A stretch of 64,000 nt of DNA, taken from positions 1,550,001 to 1,614,000 of the forward strand of contig NZ_JABJQY010000002.1 of the NCBI RefSeq assembly GCF_013155375.1. Reading direction: 5' to 3'. The notes under the pieces were generated by a model. It worked only from the letters and a program-made list of their open reading frames with translations. It had not been told where the DNA came from and did no database searches. This document shows positions 44,004 to 52,677 of this stretch, piece after piece. Every line of letters starts with the position of its first letter. Positions within the stretch are counted from its first letter, which is position 1. The stretch comes from Nocardioides sp. zg-1308 (GTDB taxonomy: Bacteria > Actinomycetota > Actinomycetes > Propionibacteriales > Nocardioidaceae). A program made the translations under genes and the position numbers.

Positions 44004-44437
44004 TTGGTCCGTCCCTCCACCACGAAGGCCAGCCGCCGCAAGGTCTCGATGTTGCGGTGGTGCAGCTGGAGGTCGCGGAGCGGCTTGGGGACGAGGAGGC
44101 CCGGCCCGGCGCTGGCGTCCTCGACGATGGTCACCGTGGTCGATGCCCCGTCGGGCTGGAGCGAGATGTCCACGTTGGCCTGCCCGGCCGGCCAGCCGCG
44201 CGCCAGCAGCAGCAGGTGGCTCTGCTCCTCCACCTCGAGGACCGAGGTGGTGTCGTCGATGAGGAGCGGCCACGTGCCGACGCTGTGGTGCAGTCGCGAG
44301 CCCACCGCCGGCCACGTCTCGTCGACGTCTCGCATCCGGGACGCCCCGACGACGAAGAGCGGGTAGAGCCAGCCGTCGGCCAGGACCTCCCACACCCGGT
44401 CGGGCGTCGCCGCGATCGAACGGCTCGTCGTGCTCAT
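44000..44437 (-). CDS. SRPBCC (polyketide-cyclase-like) protein
   Basis: 145 aa. The helix-grip fold is indicated by SRSIAATPDRVWEVLADGWL and the C-terminal helix of HHRNIETLRRLAFVVEGR. The central strand SRLHHSVGTWPLLIDDTTSV is typical of the polyketide cyclase/dehydrase group. It overlaps the GT2 stop (ATGA) and the FAD gene start (GTGA). It may bind or shape a hydrophobic intermediate of the pathway. Confidence 0.87.
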   Translation of the reverse strand: MSTTSRSIAATPDRVWEVLADGWLYPLFVVGASRMRDVDETWPAVGSRLHHSVGTWPLLIDDTTSVLEVEEQSHLLLLARGWPAGQANVDISLQPDGASTTVTIVEDASAGPGLLVPKPLRDLQLHHRNIETLRRLAFVVEGRTK

Positions 44438-45294
44438 GCTGTCTCCTTCGCTCGGGCGTCGGACGGGGCTGCCGTGCGGACCCAGTCGTCGTGGTGTCGA
44501 CGGACCAGGCCACGCTCCTCGAACGCAGCCAACCATCCCTCCATCGGCCAGTGCCCCCACCGGGCCCGAAAGATCCGTCCGTTGCGCAGGATGTCGTCGA
44601 CGTGCTCGACGGGAGGGCTGCTGACGGGGTGGTGCTGGTGGTAGGCGCGGGCACCGCCGACCCAGCCGAGTCCGACGCCCGCGGCGAGCACCGTGCGCGC
44701 GAAGTCGGTGTCCTCGCCGCCGTAGCCGACGTAGTCCTCGCAGAAGCCGCCGGTGCGCTGCCAGGTCCCGGCGGCGAGGGCGAAGGACAGCGACCAGAAC
44801 AGGTCGGGGTCCGCGGACTCGAGGAGCTCGCCGGGGGCGGGGTGCGGCCGCGCGGGGTGCGGGTCGTCCCAGGCCGCGAGGGCCGACGGGTCGTCGGGAT
44901 AGCCGGTCGCGGGAGCGGGAGGGAGGTAGGTCACCGGGCCCGACCAGACCGAACCGGGGTGGGCCCGCACCACGTCGGCGTACGCCGCCACGAGCCCGGC
45001 GCCGGCGAGGCAGTCGACGTCGAGCAGCACGACGACGTCCGCCCCGGCGTCGAGCGCGGTGCGGACGCCGAGGTTGCGGGCGGCGGCCAGTGGGAGCGCC
45101 CCGGCGGGCCCCCGACCCGTCCGGACGACCCGCGAGGCGAGGTCGCCGTCGCGGCGGTCCACGATCGCGGGGTCGTCCATCGCCACGACGACGTAGTGGT
45201 CGGGCAGGTGGGTCCCGCGCGCCAGCGCGCGGTGCTGGGCGGCGAGGTGGTCGTGACGTCCGTGGGCGATGGTCACCACGGCGACCCCGCTCAT
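44434..45294 (-). CDS. GT2-family glycosyltransferase
   Basis: 286 aa. The GT-A fold shows VVTIAHGRHDHLAAQHRALA, a DxD motif in VVVLLDVDCLAG, and the acceptor-side GYGGEDTDFARTVLAAG (ED motif). The latter resembles galactosyltransferase C-terminal domains. It transfers sugar from a nucleotide donor with metal help. It overlaps both neighbours by 4 nt. Confidence 0.9.
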   Translation of the reverse strand: MSGVAVVTIAHGRHDHLAAQHRALARGTHLPDHYVVVAMDDPAIVDRRDGDLASRVVRTGRGPAGALPLAAARNLGVRTALDAGADVVVLLDVDCLAGAGLVAAYADVVRAHPGSVWSGPVTYLPPAPATGYPDDPSALAAWDDPHPARPHPAPGELLESADPDLFWSLSFALAAGTWQRTGGFCEDYVGYGGEDTDFARTVLAAGVGLGWVGGARAYHQHHPVSSPPVEHVDDILRNGRIFRARWGHWPMEGWLAAFEERGLVRRHHDDWVRTAAPSDARAKETA

Positions 45295-46346
45295 CCGGCG
45301 TCCCCCGCGACGACACGGGCGCGGGTCGCCATCACGACGTCGGCGAAGCGGTCGGCCGCGTCCCCGTCGCACCAGTCCGCCCAGCGGCGCGCGTCGAGGG
45401 CGGCGGCTCGCTCGAGGACCTCTGGCCACTCGTCCCCCGGCCAGGCGGGGCACACGACGGCGGGCCAGCCGGTGGCCAGCACGTCGCCGGTGGTGCGCTG
45501 CTCGCGGTGGGGCCGGTCCTGCGGCACGACGACCGCCGGCGTCCGTGCGGCCGCGGTCTCGGCGAGCGCGTTCTGCCCGGCATGGGTGACGACCACGCCG
45601 GCCTCGGCCAGGACCGACGAGGGGTCGTCGACCCACGTGCTCCGGTCCGCGCCGAGGATCCGCCACTCCCAGTCGGGCGTGGCTCGGCGGGCCGCGTCCA
45701 CGTCGGCGCCGGAGATGTCGTGCCCGCCCGACCCGAGCAGGAGCGCGACGGTCCGTGCGCCGGGTGCGCCGGGTGCGCCGGGTGCGCCGGTGGCGGTCGG
45801 TGCCGGGCGCACCGGGTGGCGCGACAGCGCCCCGACGGGCACCAGCCGGCTGCGCAGGTCCTCCGGGAGGCCGGGCGTCATGCCGGTCGCCTCCTCGGGC
45901 CAGAACCCGACCAGCGCCTCGGCGACCCCCATCCCCAGGAGGTGGGCGGGGTCGTCGCGTCGCCCGGGCAGGACCACGGACACGGCGGGGACGCCGTGCA
46001 GCCGCGCCAGCAGGAGCACCTCGACCGACACGTCGACGACGAGCAGGTCCGGCCGTGCGGCGTGGAGCCAGGCGGACAGGGCGGCGGCCCGCTCGCGCGT
46101 GCCGTCGTGGTGCAGCGGCGCCCAGTGCAGGTGGCCGCGGGCGGTGACCTCGCGGGTGGCGCCGTCGTCGTCGGCGGGCAGCCGCAGCCACTCCCCGGTC
46201 CAGCCGGCAGGACGGGGGAGCGAGGACAGCCCGGTGACGGCCACGCCCTCGGCGCCGAGCCGTGCCGCGAGCACCTCGGCGCGGTGCCGGTGACCGCTGC
46301 CGACGTGGTGGACGTAGTAGCCGACGGTCCCGCGCGGGCGCGTCAC
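45291..46346 (-). CDS. MurG/GT28-like glycosyltransferase
   Basis: 351 aa from a GTG at 46346. The N-terminal GSGHRHRAEVLAARL is the glycine-rich loop of GT-B enzymes, and the donor-binding motif is VVVTHAGQNALAETAAARTP followed by VPQDRPHREQ, as in MurG and related glycosyltransferases. A short GAP repeat (TGAPGAPGAPGARTV) sits in the linker and comes from a 9-bp DNA repeat GGGTGCGCC. It overlaps both neighbours by 4 nt. Confidence 0.88.
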   Translation of the reverse strand: MTRPRGTVGYYVHHVGSGHRHRAEVLAARLGAEGVAVTGLSSLPRPAGWTGEWLRLPADDDGATREVTARGHLHWAPLHHDGTRERAAALSAWLHAARPDLLVVDVSVEVLLLARLHGVPAVSVVLPGRRDDPAHLLGMGVAEALVGFWPEEATGMTPGLPEDLRSRLVPVGALSRHPVRPAPTATGAPGAPGAPGARTVALLLGSGGHDISGADVDAARRATPDWEWRILGADRSTWVDDPSSVLAEAGVVVTHAGQNALAETAAARTPAVVVPQDRPHREQRTTGDVLATGWPAVVCPAWPGDEWPEVLERAAALDARRWADWCDGDAADRFADVVMATRARVVAGDAG

Positions 46347-47410
46347 GCCGCGTCGTCCCGCCGGCAGACCTCGTCGTAGATCGCGAGGTAGCCGTCAAGC
46401 ATGGCGTCGGCGCTGCACGTGGCCTCGGCGTACGCCCGCACCGCCCGCCGGTCCAGCCGCGAGGCGCGGTGGATCGCGTCGGCCAGGGCAGCGGTGTCGC
46501 CCGGCGTGACGAGCACGCCGACGTCCGGGTCGACGACCTCGGTCAGCCCGCCTCGGGCGTAGCCCGCGACGGGGGTGCCGCAGGCGAGCGCCTCGGCGGC
46601 GACGAGGCCGTACGGCTCGTCCCACAGGGGCGTCACCACGGCGGCCGACGCCGATCCGATGAGCCGCGCGAGGTGGCGCTGGTGCAGGTGGTCGGCATAG
46701 GTCACGCCGTCGCCGAGCTGGGGCTCGATCACCTCGCGGAAGTAGCGAGGGTCCTGGCGGGGGCCGACGAGCACGAGGGGGAGCCCGGCGAGGCGGCACG
46801 CCTCGATGGCGTCGTGCGCGCCCTTCTCCGGCACCAGGCGTCCGGACCACACGACGGGTCCGCCGCCCTGGCCGACGGGCCAGGCCGCGAGGTCCAGGCC
46901 GTTGTGGATGACGGTGCTGGGGACGACGTGGCGCCACGACCGCGAGGTCCACTCGCTCACCGCGACGAAGGAGGACGCGGTGGCCTCCAGGGCCAGCGCC
47001 GACTCGAGGAACGGCAGCGGAGGCGTGTGCAGCGTCGTCACCATCGGCACGTCGACGGCCGGTGACATGGCGATCGGCAGGTGGTGGAGGCTGTTGTTGT
47101 GGATGAGGTCGTAGTCGTCCGGCCCGGAGCGGGCCAGGTCGAGCATCAGGCCCAGGTAGGCGTGGTGCTCGGCCAGCCAGGCCGGACCGGGCGCGAAGCG
47201 GTCGGCGAGCGCCTCGGCGCTCGGCTCGAAGGTGTCGAGCTCACGGAGACGGACCGGCAGCGAGCCGTCCGAGCCCGGACCGGCGAAGAGCGTGACCTCA
47301 TGTCCCCGCGCCGCGAGCCCCCGCGCCATCGTGTGCGTCATGGCCTCGAGTCCGCCCGCGAAGGGTTCGCGGATCGGGAAGCGGCTGGAGGCGACGAGGC
47401 AGATCCTCAC
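46343..47410 (-). CDS. GT4-family glycosyltransferase
   Basis: 355 aa from a GTG at 47410. The N-terminus VRICLVASSRFPIREPFAGG and LEAMTHTMARGLAARGHEV is typical of retaining GT4 enzymes. The E-x7-E motif is in EPYGLVAAEALACGTPVAGY. VIHNGLDLAAWPVG marks the link between the two Rossmann domains. It overlaps the next gene start by 4 nt and the previous stop by 4 nt. Confidence 0.93.
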   Translation of the reverse strand: MRICLVASSRFPIREPFAGGLEAMTHTMARGLAARGHEVTLFAGPGSDGSLPVRLRELDTFEPSAEALADRFAPGPAWLAEHHAYLGLMLDLARSGPDDYDLIHNNSLHHLPIAMSPAVDVPMVTTLHTPPLPFLESALALEATASSFVAVSEWTSRSWRHVVPSTVIHNGLDLAAWPVGQGGGPVVWSGRLVPEKGAHDAIEACRLAGLPLVLVGPRQDPRYFREVIEPQLGDGVTYADHLHQRHLARLIGSASAAVVTPLWDEPYGLVAAEALACGTPVAGYARGGLTEVVDPDVGVLVTPGDTAALADAIHRASRLDRRAVRAYAEATCSADAMLDGYLAIYDEVCRRDDAA

Positions 47411-48537
47411 CTCTCGGGGTCGAGCACGGACTCGTAGATGCGTGCGTGCGCGGCGGCGACCTGTGCCCGTTGTCGCCGACGCATCTCGACACTGGCCGGG
47501 CGCGGGGCCGCGGCGTACGCCGTCCGGACCGCGTCGGCGAGGCTCTCGACGTCGAGGTGCCGCTCGTCGTGTCCGTAGGTCAGCACCGGTGCCTGGTCGG
47601 CGAAGTAGCCGCACGACGGGGCGACGACGGCCGTGCCGAGGTCGCGGCAGGCCTCGAGCCACCCGCTGTGGGTGCCGAAGCGATAGGGGAGGACGGAGAC
47701 GTCGAGCGAGGCGAGGTAGTCCCAGAGGCCGTCGTCGTCGAGGAAGTCGTGGATCCGCAGGTCGACCTCACCCCGTGCGGAGTGCTCGAGGAGCATCCCG
47801 GCCAGCTCGGCGTCGTAGCGGGGACCACCGGGCGTCAGCACGTCGCGGTGGCCGTTGACCTGCAGGACCGCTCCGGGAAGGTCGCGCAGCGCGTCGACGA
47901 GGACGGGCACGAGGGGGTGCGGGTGCATCCCGGCGCGCAGGCTCTTGACGTGCACCCCGACGCGGAACTCGCGCTCGCGCAGCCCGCGGCGGCGTACGTC
48001 GCGCATGGCGGCGGCCCGGCGCATCACGTCCAGGGGGACGACGTGCGGGTGCGGCACCACGAACGCCTCGCGGCCCCACCGGGACCGGATCTCGTCGGCG
48101 GCACCGCGGGTGAGGGTGATGACGGCGTCGGCCGCCGGCACGAGGACGTCGAGCTGCTGGTCGTGGGCGGTGCGGTCGGCGTGGTGGGGGTTGCGCAGGT
48201 CGTGCACCGTGAAGACGAACGGCTTGCCGCGGCGTCGCAGGGCGGCCACCAGCTCCTCCAGGTCTTCCACGCTCCGCGCGTCGAAGCCGAAGTGGAGGTG
48301 GAAGACGTCGAAGTCGTGGCTCTCCACCCACGAGGCGTCGAGCATCACCGGCGGCCACCACCGCTGGGTGTCCGCAGCGCCCTCGGGCACGGGGTCGGGG
48401 AGCCGGCGCGGGCCGGAGCCGTCCTCCGGGGCCAGGTGGCGGACGTAGACGTGCGACGCGGGGACCGAGGCGACGACGACCTCGCGGTCGCTCGACCGCC
48501 TCGGGACAGGCGGCGCAGCCGCGATCGCGTCGGACAT
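47407..48537 (-). CDS. GT-B glycosyltransferase, first gene of the seven-gene operon
   Basis: 376 aa from the ATG at 48537; in-frame starts further up (to 48651) are possible. The Rossmann-like halves show FDVFHLHFGFDARSVEDLEE, FVFTVHDLRNPHHADRT, VVPHPHVVPLDVM and, near the end, SGWLEACRDLGTAVVAPSCG. This is a GT4-like glycosyltransferase. No strong ribosome binding site was found. The 164-bp gap to the divergent ANTAR gene must hold the promoter of the operon. Confidence 0.85.
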   Translation of the reverse strand: MSDAIAAAPPVPRRSSDREVVVASVPASHVYVRHLAPEDGSGPRRLPDPVPEGAADTQRWWPPVMLDASWVESHDFDVFHLHFGFDARSVEDLEELVAALRRRGKPFVFTVHDLRNPHHADRTAHDQQLDVLVPAADAVITLTRGAADEIRSRWGREAFVVPHPHVVPLDVMRRAAAMRDVRRRGLREREFRVGVHVKSLRAGMHPHPLVPVLVDALRDLPGAVLQVNGHRDVLTPGGPRYDAELAGMLLEHSARGEVDLRIHDFLDDDGLWDYLASLDVSVLPYRFGTHSGWLEACRDLGTAVVAPSCGYFADQAPVLTYGHDERHLDVESLADAVRTAYAAAPRPASVEMRRRQRAQVAAAHARIYESVLDPER

Positions 48538-48701
48538 GGTCACGCGCACGGGTACCCACTCGAGCGTCTCGTATGCGCGTGCGACCCGGCAGATCACCAT
48601 CCCGAGGGAGGTGTCGCGTTGAACAGCGCTCAGGGGGAAGGATAAATTCACGCCCGACTCCAGAACACGGGTCGCAGAAGCGATGTCCTCAAGGATCTTC
48701 T

Positions 48702-49415
48702 TTGTCGTTCCACGACTCCGTGGCCGTGTTCGCGGCCCTCGCTGCCGACCTGCAGCAGGAGCCTGACGAGGCCCTCACCTCGCTCGCTGTCGTCCTCCGG
48801 ATGCGCGAGCTCGTCCCCGATGCCGACCAGGTCAGCCTCATCGTCCGGACGTCCCGTGGGCGCCACGAGACGCTTGCCGTCACTGCGCCGCTCGCCGCCG
48901 AGGCCGACGCGCTCCAGTACGCCCTCGACGAGGGGCCGTGCCTCGAGGTCGCCGATGCGGGCGGTTGGCTGCGCAGCGGCGACGTCGGCGCGGACGCCCG
49001 CTGGCCGGCCTGGGGTCCCCGGGCCGCGAGCCTGGGTGTGCGCTCGCTGCTGGCCGTCGAGATCACGGACCGGGACGGGCCGCTGGGCGCCCTCAACCTC
49101 TACAGCGGCACGGGCGGGGCGTTCGCCGAGCGCGACGTGGTGGACCTCGCCCTCGCCTACGCGGCCCACGCCACGACGGCGCTGTCGTCCGCCCACAGGG
49201 CGGAAGCGCTGCAGGCGGCCGTCAGCTCACGCCACGTCATCGGGATGGCCCAGGGCATCGCCATGGAGCGCTACGGCATCGACCAGCAGCAGAGCTTCGA
49301 GCTGCTGCGCCGGCTCTCCTCCACGACCAACGTCAAGCTCCGCGACGTGGCGGCGCAGATCGTGGAGACGCGCGTCGTCCCGCACGAGCGCGCGTCGGAG
49401 AGCGTCGACGACTGA
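48702..49415 (+). CDS. GAF and ANTAR domain regulator
   Basis: 237 aa from a TTG at 48702, chosen because AAGGA (48691-48695) sits 6 nt upstream; a GTG at 48720 is an alternative. The GAF domain covers about 10-165 (QVSLIVRTSRGRHETLAVTA; SGDVGADARWPAWG; LGALNLYSGTGGAF). The ANTAR domain covers about 170-225 (VSSRHVIGMAQGIAMERYGI; FELLRRLSSTTNVKLRDVAA). It is divergent from the glycosyltransferase operon and might act on its leader RNA, which is inference. Confidence 0.9.
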   Translation: MSFHDSVAVFAALAADLQQEPDEALTSLAVVLRMRELVPDADQVSLIVRTSRGRHETLAVTAPLAAEADALQYALDEGPCLEVADAGGWLRSGDVGADARWPAWGPRAASLGVRSLLAVEITDRDGPLGALNLYSGTGGAFAERDVVDLALAYAAHATTALSSAHRAEALQAAVSSRHVIGMAQGIAMERYGIDQQQSFELLRRLSSTTNVKLRDVAAQIVETRVVPHERASESVDD

Positions 49416-49416
49416 A

Positions 49417-50127
49417 TCAGGCCGGCAGGCCGCCCTCGCCGAGGACGTGCTCGGCGACGGCGCCGATCTTCGTCCGGCGGCTGCGCGCCGCGAGCCGCAG
49501 CGCGTTGAAGGCGGTGACGGAGTCGAGCGACTCCTTGGCCATCAGGAAGCCGACCGCCCGCTCGATCACCACGCGGTAGTCGAGGGCGTGCTGGAGCTGT
49601 CGGGACAGCTCACCGGCGGTGTGGGCCCGGAGGGCGGCGGACAGGGTGCTGGACACGACATCCGCGTAGCGGGCCAGGGCCGCGACCTCGCTCGCGTCCC
49701 ACTCGTGGGGCTGCTCGCGGTAGACGTCGAGGGTGCCGACCGGGACCCCGCCCAGGCGCACCGGCGTGCCGAGCACCGCGCGTACGGGCTGGTCGGCCAT
49801 CGCCGCGGCGAGCACGGGCCACCGCTCGCCCTCCGCCGTCACGTCACGCGTGGTGACGACGGTGGCCGTCACGAACGCCTCCGTGCACGGACCCTGCCCC
49901 GACTCCGTCTCGACCTTCTCCAGGATCCGGCCCGGACCGTCGCTCGCGGCGACGTAGGACAGCACGTTCTGCTCGTCGGCGATGAGCAGGCCGGCACCGC
50001 CCACGCCGAAGAGGTCGACGCACGCCGCGACGACCTGCTCCAGCACCGGGATGACGCTGCCGTCGTCGCCGGGGGACCGGCTGAGCCGGCGGAGGCTCTC
50101 GGCGAGGGCCGCGTCGTCGATGCTCAT
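49417..50127 (-). CDS. GAF and ANTAR-like domain regulator
   Basis: 236 aa. The GAF domain covers about 25-165 (VVAACVDLFGVGGAGLLIAD; ESGQGPCTEAF; VGTLDVYREQPHEWD). The C-terminal 60 residues are ANTAR-like (LDYRVVIERAVGFLMAKESL; AFNALRLAARSRRTKIGAVA). Its stop is 1 nt from the convergent GAF-ANTAR gene. Its start overlaps the stop of the small ANTAR gene upstream by 4 nt, so the two are coupled. Confidence 0.9.
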   Translation of the reverse strand: MSIDDAALAESLRRLSRSPGDDGSVIPVLEQVVAACVDLFGVGGAGLLIADEQNVLSYVAASDGPGRILEKVETESGQGPCTEAFVTATVVTTRDVTAEGERWPVLAAAMADQPVRAVLGTPVRLGGVPVGTLDVYREQPHEWDASEVAALARYADVVSSTLSAALRAHTAGELSRQLQHALDYRVVIERAVGFLMAKESLDSVTAFNALRLAARSRRTKIGAVAEHVLGEGGLPA

Positions 50128-50480
50128 GGAGCGGGATCCTCCCCCGTCCGCGCCGACGCTGGCCAACCGGAGGCGGGCAGGTGGTCGGTGAGGCGGCCCA
50201 GCGCCGCGACGTCGTCGGCGTCCGCGGTCCCGTCGTGGGTGGCCACGAGGACCGCGGCCACGGTGCGGACCTTGGTGTTGCTGTCCTGCGAGACCCGGAG
50301 CAGCGTGCGCCACGCCTGCTCCGTGCTGCAGTGGTAGCTCGCGGAGACCAGGCCGATGGCCATGCCGATGTCGCGCTGGGAGCGCACGGCCTCGTGGAGC
50401 TGGGAGACCTCGTCACGCAGCGCCTCGGCCGGAGCGGCCGGGGCCGGTTCGCCCGCAGGAGGGCAGGGTGGGGCAGACAT
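50124..50480 (-). CDS. Stand-alone ANTAR protein
   Basis: 118 aa. A short Pro/Ala-rich N-terminus and a helix (LRDEVSQLHEAVRSQRD) lead into an ANTAR domain (IGMAIGLVSASYHCSTEQAW; LLRVSQDSNTKVRTVAAVLV). It lacks a sensor domain. It overlaps the following GAF-ANTAR gene by 4 nt, which suggests that the two may form a pair with the sensor in one chain and an extra RNA-binding unit in the other. Confidence 0.85.
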   Translation of the reverse strand: MSAPPCPPAGEPAPAAPAEALRDEVSQLHEAVRSQRDIGMAIGLVSASYHCSTEQAWRTLLRVSQDSNTKVRTVAAVLVATHDGTADADDVAALGRLTDHLPASGWPASARTGEDPAP

Positions 50481-50658
50481 CCGTCACCTCTTCATGACGC
50501 AGGTCCGCGGACACAGGGCGGATCTCCAACAAGTGCGTCGCCGACCCTACAACTGGTGTCGAGCATCGGCTCACGGTGGGCTGGTGACCGGATGTGGGCT
50601 AGAGTCGAGGTGACTCGAGCCCATGGGTCCTTCGCTCTCCGTTCGGGGAGGCACACGC

Positions 50659-51642
50659 ATGTCAGAGCTCATGGCCCGGCGCGGTTCACCCCCCGCCGTC
50701 GACCTCGACTTCGAGGGCGGCGGTGACGAGGCGCGCCACTGGCTGGACACCGCCTACGGCACCACCCTCCGGCTGACCGGCCGGATGGGCGCCGTCAGCC
50801 ATCACCGCCGCGACCACGGCGGCGTGGCGTTCGACCAGCTCCGGATCGACTCGCCCGTCGACTTCGACTCCGACGCGATGCCGTTCCTGGTGGTGGTCGA
50901 CGTGCTGCACGGCGCCATCGAGTACTCCCGCGGCGACGTCACCGACCGCCGGCACGACGGCGGCACGGTCCTCGCCGCCGGCTGGGACATGCCCTTCGCC
51001 GGCCGCGGTGAGGGCTACGAGGTGCGCAACACGACCATCACCGCCGAGGTGCTGACCGCGGCCGTGGAGGACGTCGTCCCCGACTACCCGTGGGAGCACA
51101 TCTCCTTCACCAGCTTCGTCCCTCGCACGCCCGAGGCCGGCGCGCGCTGGCGCGCCACGGTGGACCAGATGAGCGCCAGCTTCCCCGGCCTTGACGCTCC
51201 CCTCGCCCACGGGGAGGCATCGCGCCTGCTCGGGCACACGCTCCTGCAGACGTTCCCCAACAACGTCCTGGACGGGACGCCCGGGCGCGAGCTGCAGCGC
51301 GACGCGCGGGACGCGACGCCCTCGGCGGTGCTCCGAGCCCAGCGCTTCATCGAGTCCTGCCCCGACCAGGACCTGAGCCTGGCGGTCATCGCGCGGGCGT
51401 GCCGGGTCACCCCCCGCGCCCTGCAGTACGCCTTCCGCCGGCACCTCGGGTGCACGCCGATGGCCTACGTACGCCGGGTGCGGCTCGACCTGGTGCGGCA
51501 GTCGTTGCGAGACGGCTCGGCGCTGACGGTCAGCGACGGCGCAGCGCGCTTCGGCTTCTACAACCCCGGTCGGTTCGCCACCGAGTACCGCCATGTCTTC
51601 GAGGAGAACCCGAGCGAGACGCTCCACCGCGCGGGCGGCTGA
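50659..51642 (+). CDS. AraC-family regulator
   Basis: 327 aa from the ATG at 50659 (GGGGAGGC site upstream); an ATG at 50623 would add 12 residues. The C-terminal AraC domain (about 225-325) has two helix-turn-helix motifs: LSLAVIARACRVTPRALQYA and LTVSDGAARFGFYNPGRFAT. The N-terminal half resembles the AraC-binding-like domain 2 (FDQLRIDSPVDFDSDAMPFL), whose ligand is unknown. The next gene is a sigma factor. Confidence 0.9.
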   Translation: MSELMARRGSPPAVDLDFEGGGDEARHWLDTAYGTTLRLTGRMGAVSHHRRDHGGVAFDQLRIDSPVDFDSDAMPFLVVVDVLHGAIEYSRGDVTDRRHDGGTVLAAGWDMPFAGRGEGYEVRNTTITAEVLTAAVEDVVPDYPWEHISFTSFVPRTPEAGARWRATVDQMSASFPGLDAPLAHGEASRLLGHTLLQTFPNNVLDGTPGRELQRDARDATPSAVLRAQRFIESCPDQDLSLAVIARACRVTPRALQYAFRRHLGCTPMAYVRRVRLDLVRQSLRDGSALTVSDGAARFGFYNPGRFATEYRHVFEENPSETLHRAGG

Positions 51643-51777
51643 CCCCTACCCGACATCGGACGGTAGCGCAACGTTTCGCTTTTCGGCTGGTGCACTGGTC
51701 TGGACCGTGGCACGGTCGAGGAAGAAACTTGCTGGAGACCACGGCAAGCGTCATCTTCTGCCGAAAGGACACGAGCC

Positions 51778-52650
51778 GTGGTCACCACCTCGATCGTTCC
51801 TGTCAGCTCCACCCCCGCGACGACCACCCTGTCGTCCGTCCCCTCGCCCGTCCGCCGGTCCTTCCGTGCCCCTGACGGTCCGGAGCGAGCGCGGCGCACC
51901 GACGACATCGTCTCCGGCCTCCGGTCCGCGGGGCCCGACTCGGGTCCGGACTCCGAGCACCACCAGCTGACCCGTCAGCTCATCGAGACCAACATCGCCG
52001 TCGCCCGCTCGATGGCCGCCCGCTACCGCAACCGCGGCATCGACCTCGACGACCTCGAGCAGGTGGCACTCCTCGGCCTCACCAAGGCCGCGCAGCGATT
52101 CGATCCCTCCGCCGGGCACGACTTCCTGTCGTTCGCGGTCCCCACGGTGCGCGGCGAGCTCCGCCGGCACTTCCGCGACTCGGGCTGGATGATCCGGCCG
52201 CCGCGCCGCGTGCAGGACATGCAGGCGCGGGTCGCGTCGGCCCATGAGGAGCTCGAGGCCCAGCTCGGCCGCTCGCCCCGTCCGACGGAGGTCGCGGCGC
52301 ACCTCGGCGAGCAGCTCGACGACGTGGTCGAGGCCCTCGCCGCGGACGGGTGCTTCACGCCGACCTCGCTCGACGCCACCGTCGGTGACGGCACGTCGAG
52401 CCTGGGCGACCTGATCGGCCACGAGGACCGCGCGATGCGGTCGGCCGAGGCCCGCATCGTGCTGGACCCGGTCATCCGGCGGCTCTCCGCACGCGACCGG
52501 CGCATCGTCCGGATGCGCTTCTACGACGAGCGCACCCAGCAGGAGATCGCCGACGCCGTCGGTCTCACGCAGGCGCAGGTCTCGCGGGTGCTCACCCGCA
52601 TCCTGGCCGACCTCCGGGCCGACCTGGGCGAGTCCCGCCCCGCCGCCTGA
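51778..52650 (+). CDS. SigB/SigF-type sigma factor
   Basis: 290 aa from a GTG at 51778 with a GAAAGGA site. Region 2 has HHQLTRQLIETNIAVARSMA and DLDDLEQVALLGLTKAAQRF, with DFLSFAVPTVRGELRRHFRD, typical of stress/sporulation-type (group 3) sigma-70 factors. Region 3 has LGRSPRPTEVAAHLGEQLDD, and region 4 has LSARDRRIVRMRFYDERTQQ and TQAQVSRVLTRILADLR. No anti-sigma or anti-anti-sigma gene is next to it. Confidence 0.93.
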   Translation: MVTTSIVPVSSTPATTTLSSVPSPVRRSFRAPDGPERARRTDDIVSGLRSAGPDSGPDSEHHQLTRQLIETNIAVARSMAARYRNRGIDLDDLEQVALLGLTKAAQRFDPSAGHDFLSFAVPTVRGELRRHFRDSGWMIRPPRRVQDMQARVASAHEELEAQLGRSPRPTEVAAHLGEQLDDVVEALAADGCFTPTSLDATVGDGTSSLGDLIGHEDRAMRSAEARIVLDPVIRRLSARDRRIVRMRFYDERTQQEIADAVGLTQAQVSRVLTRILADLRADLGESRPAA

Positions 52651-52677
52651 CCCCGCACCACACCGGGGTCGACCCCG

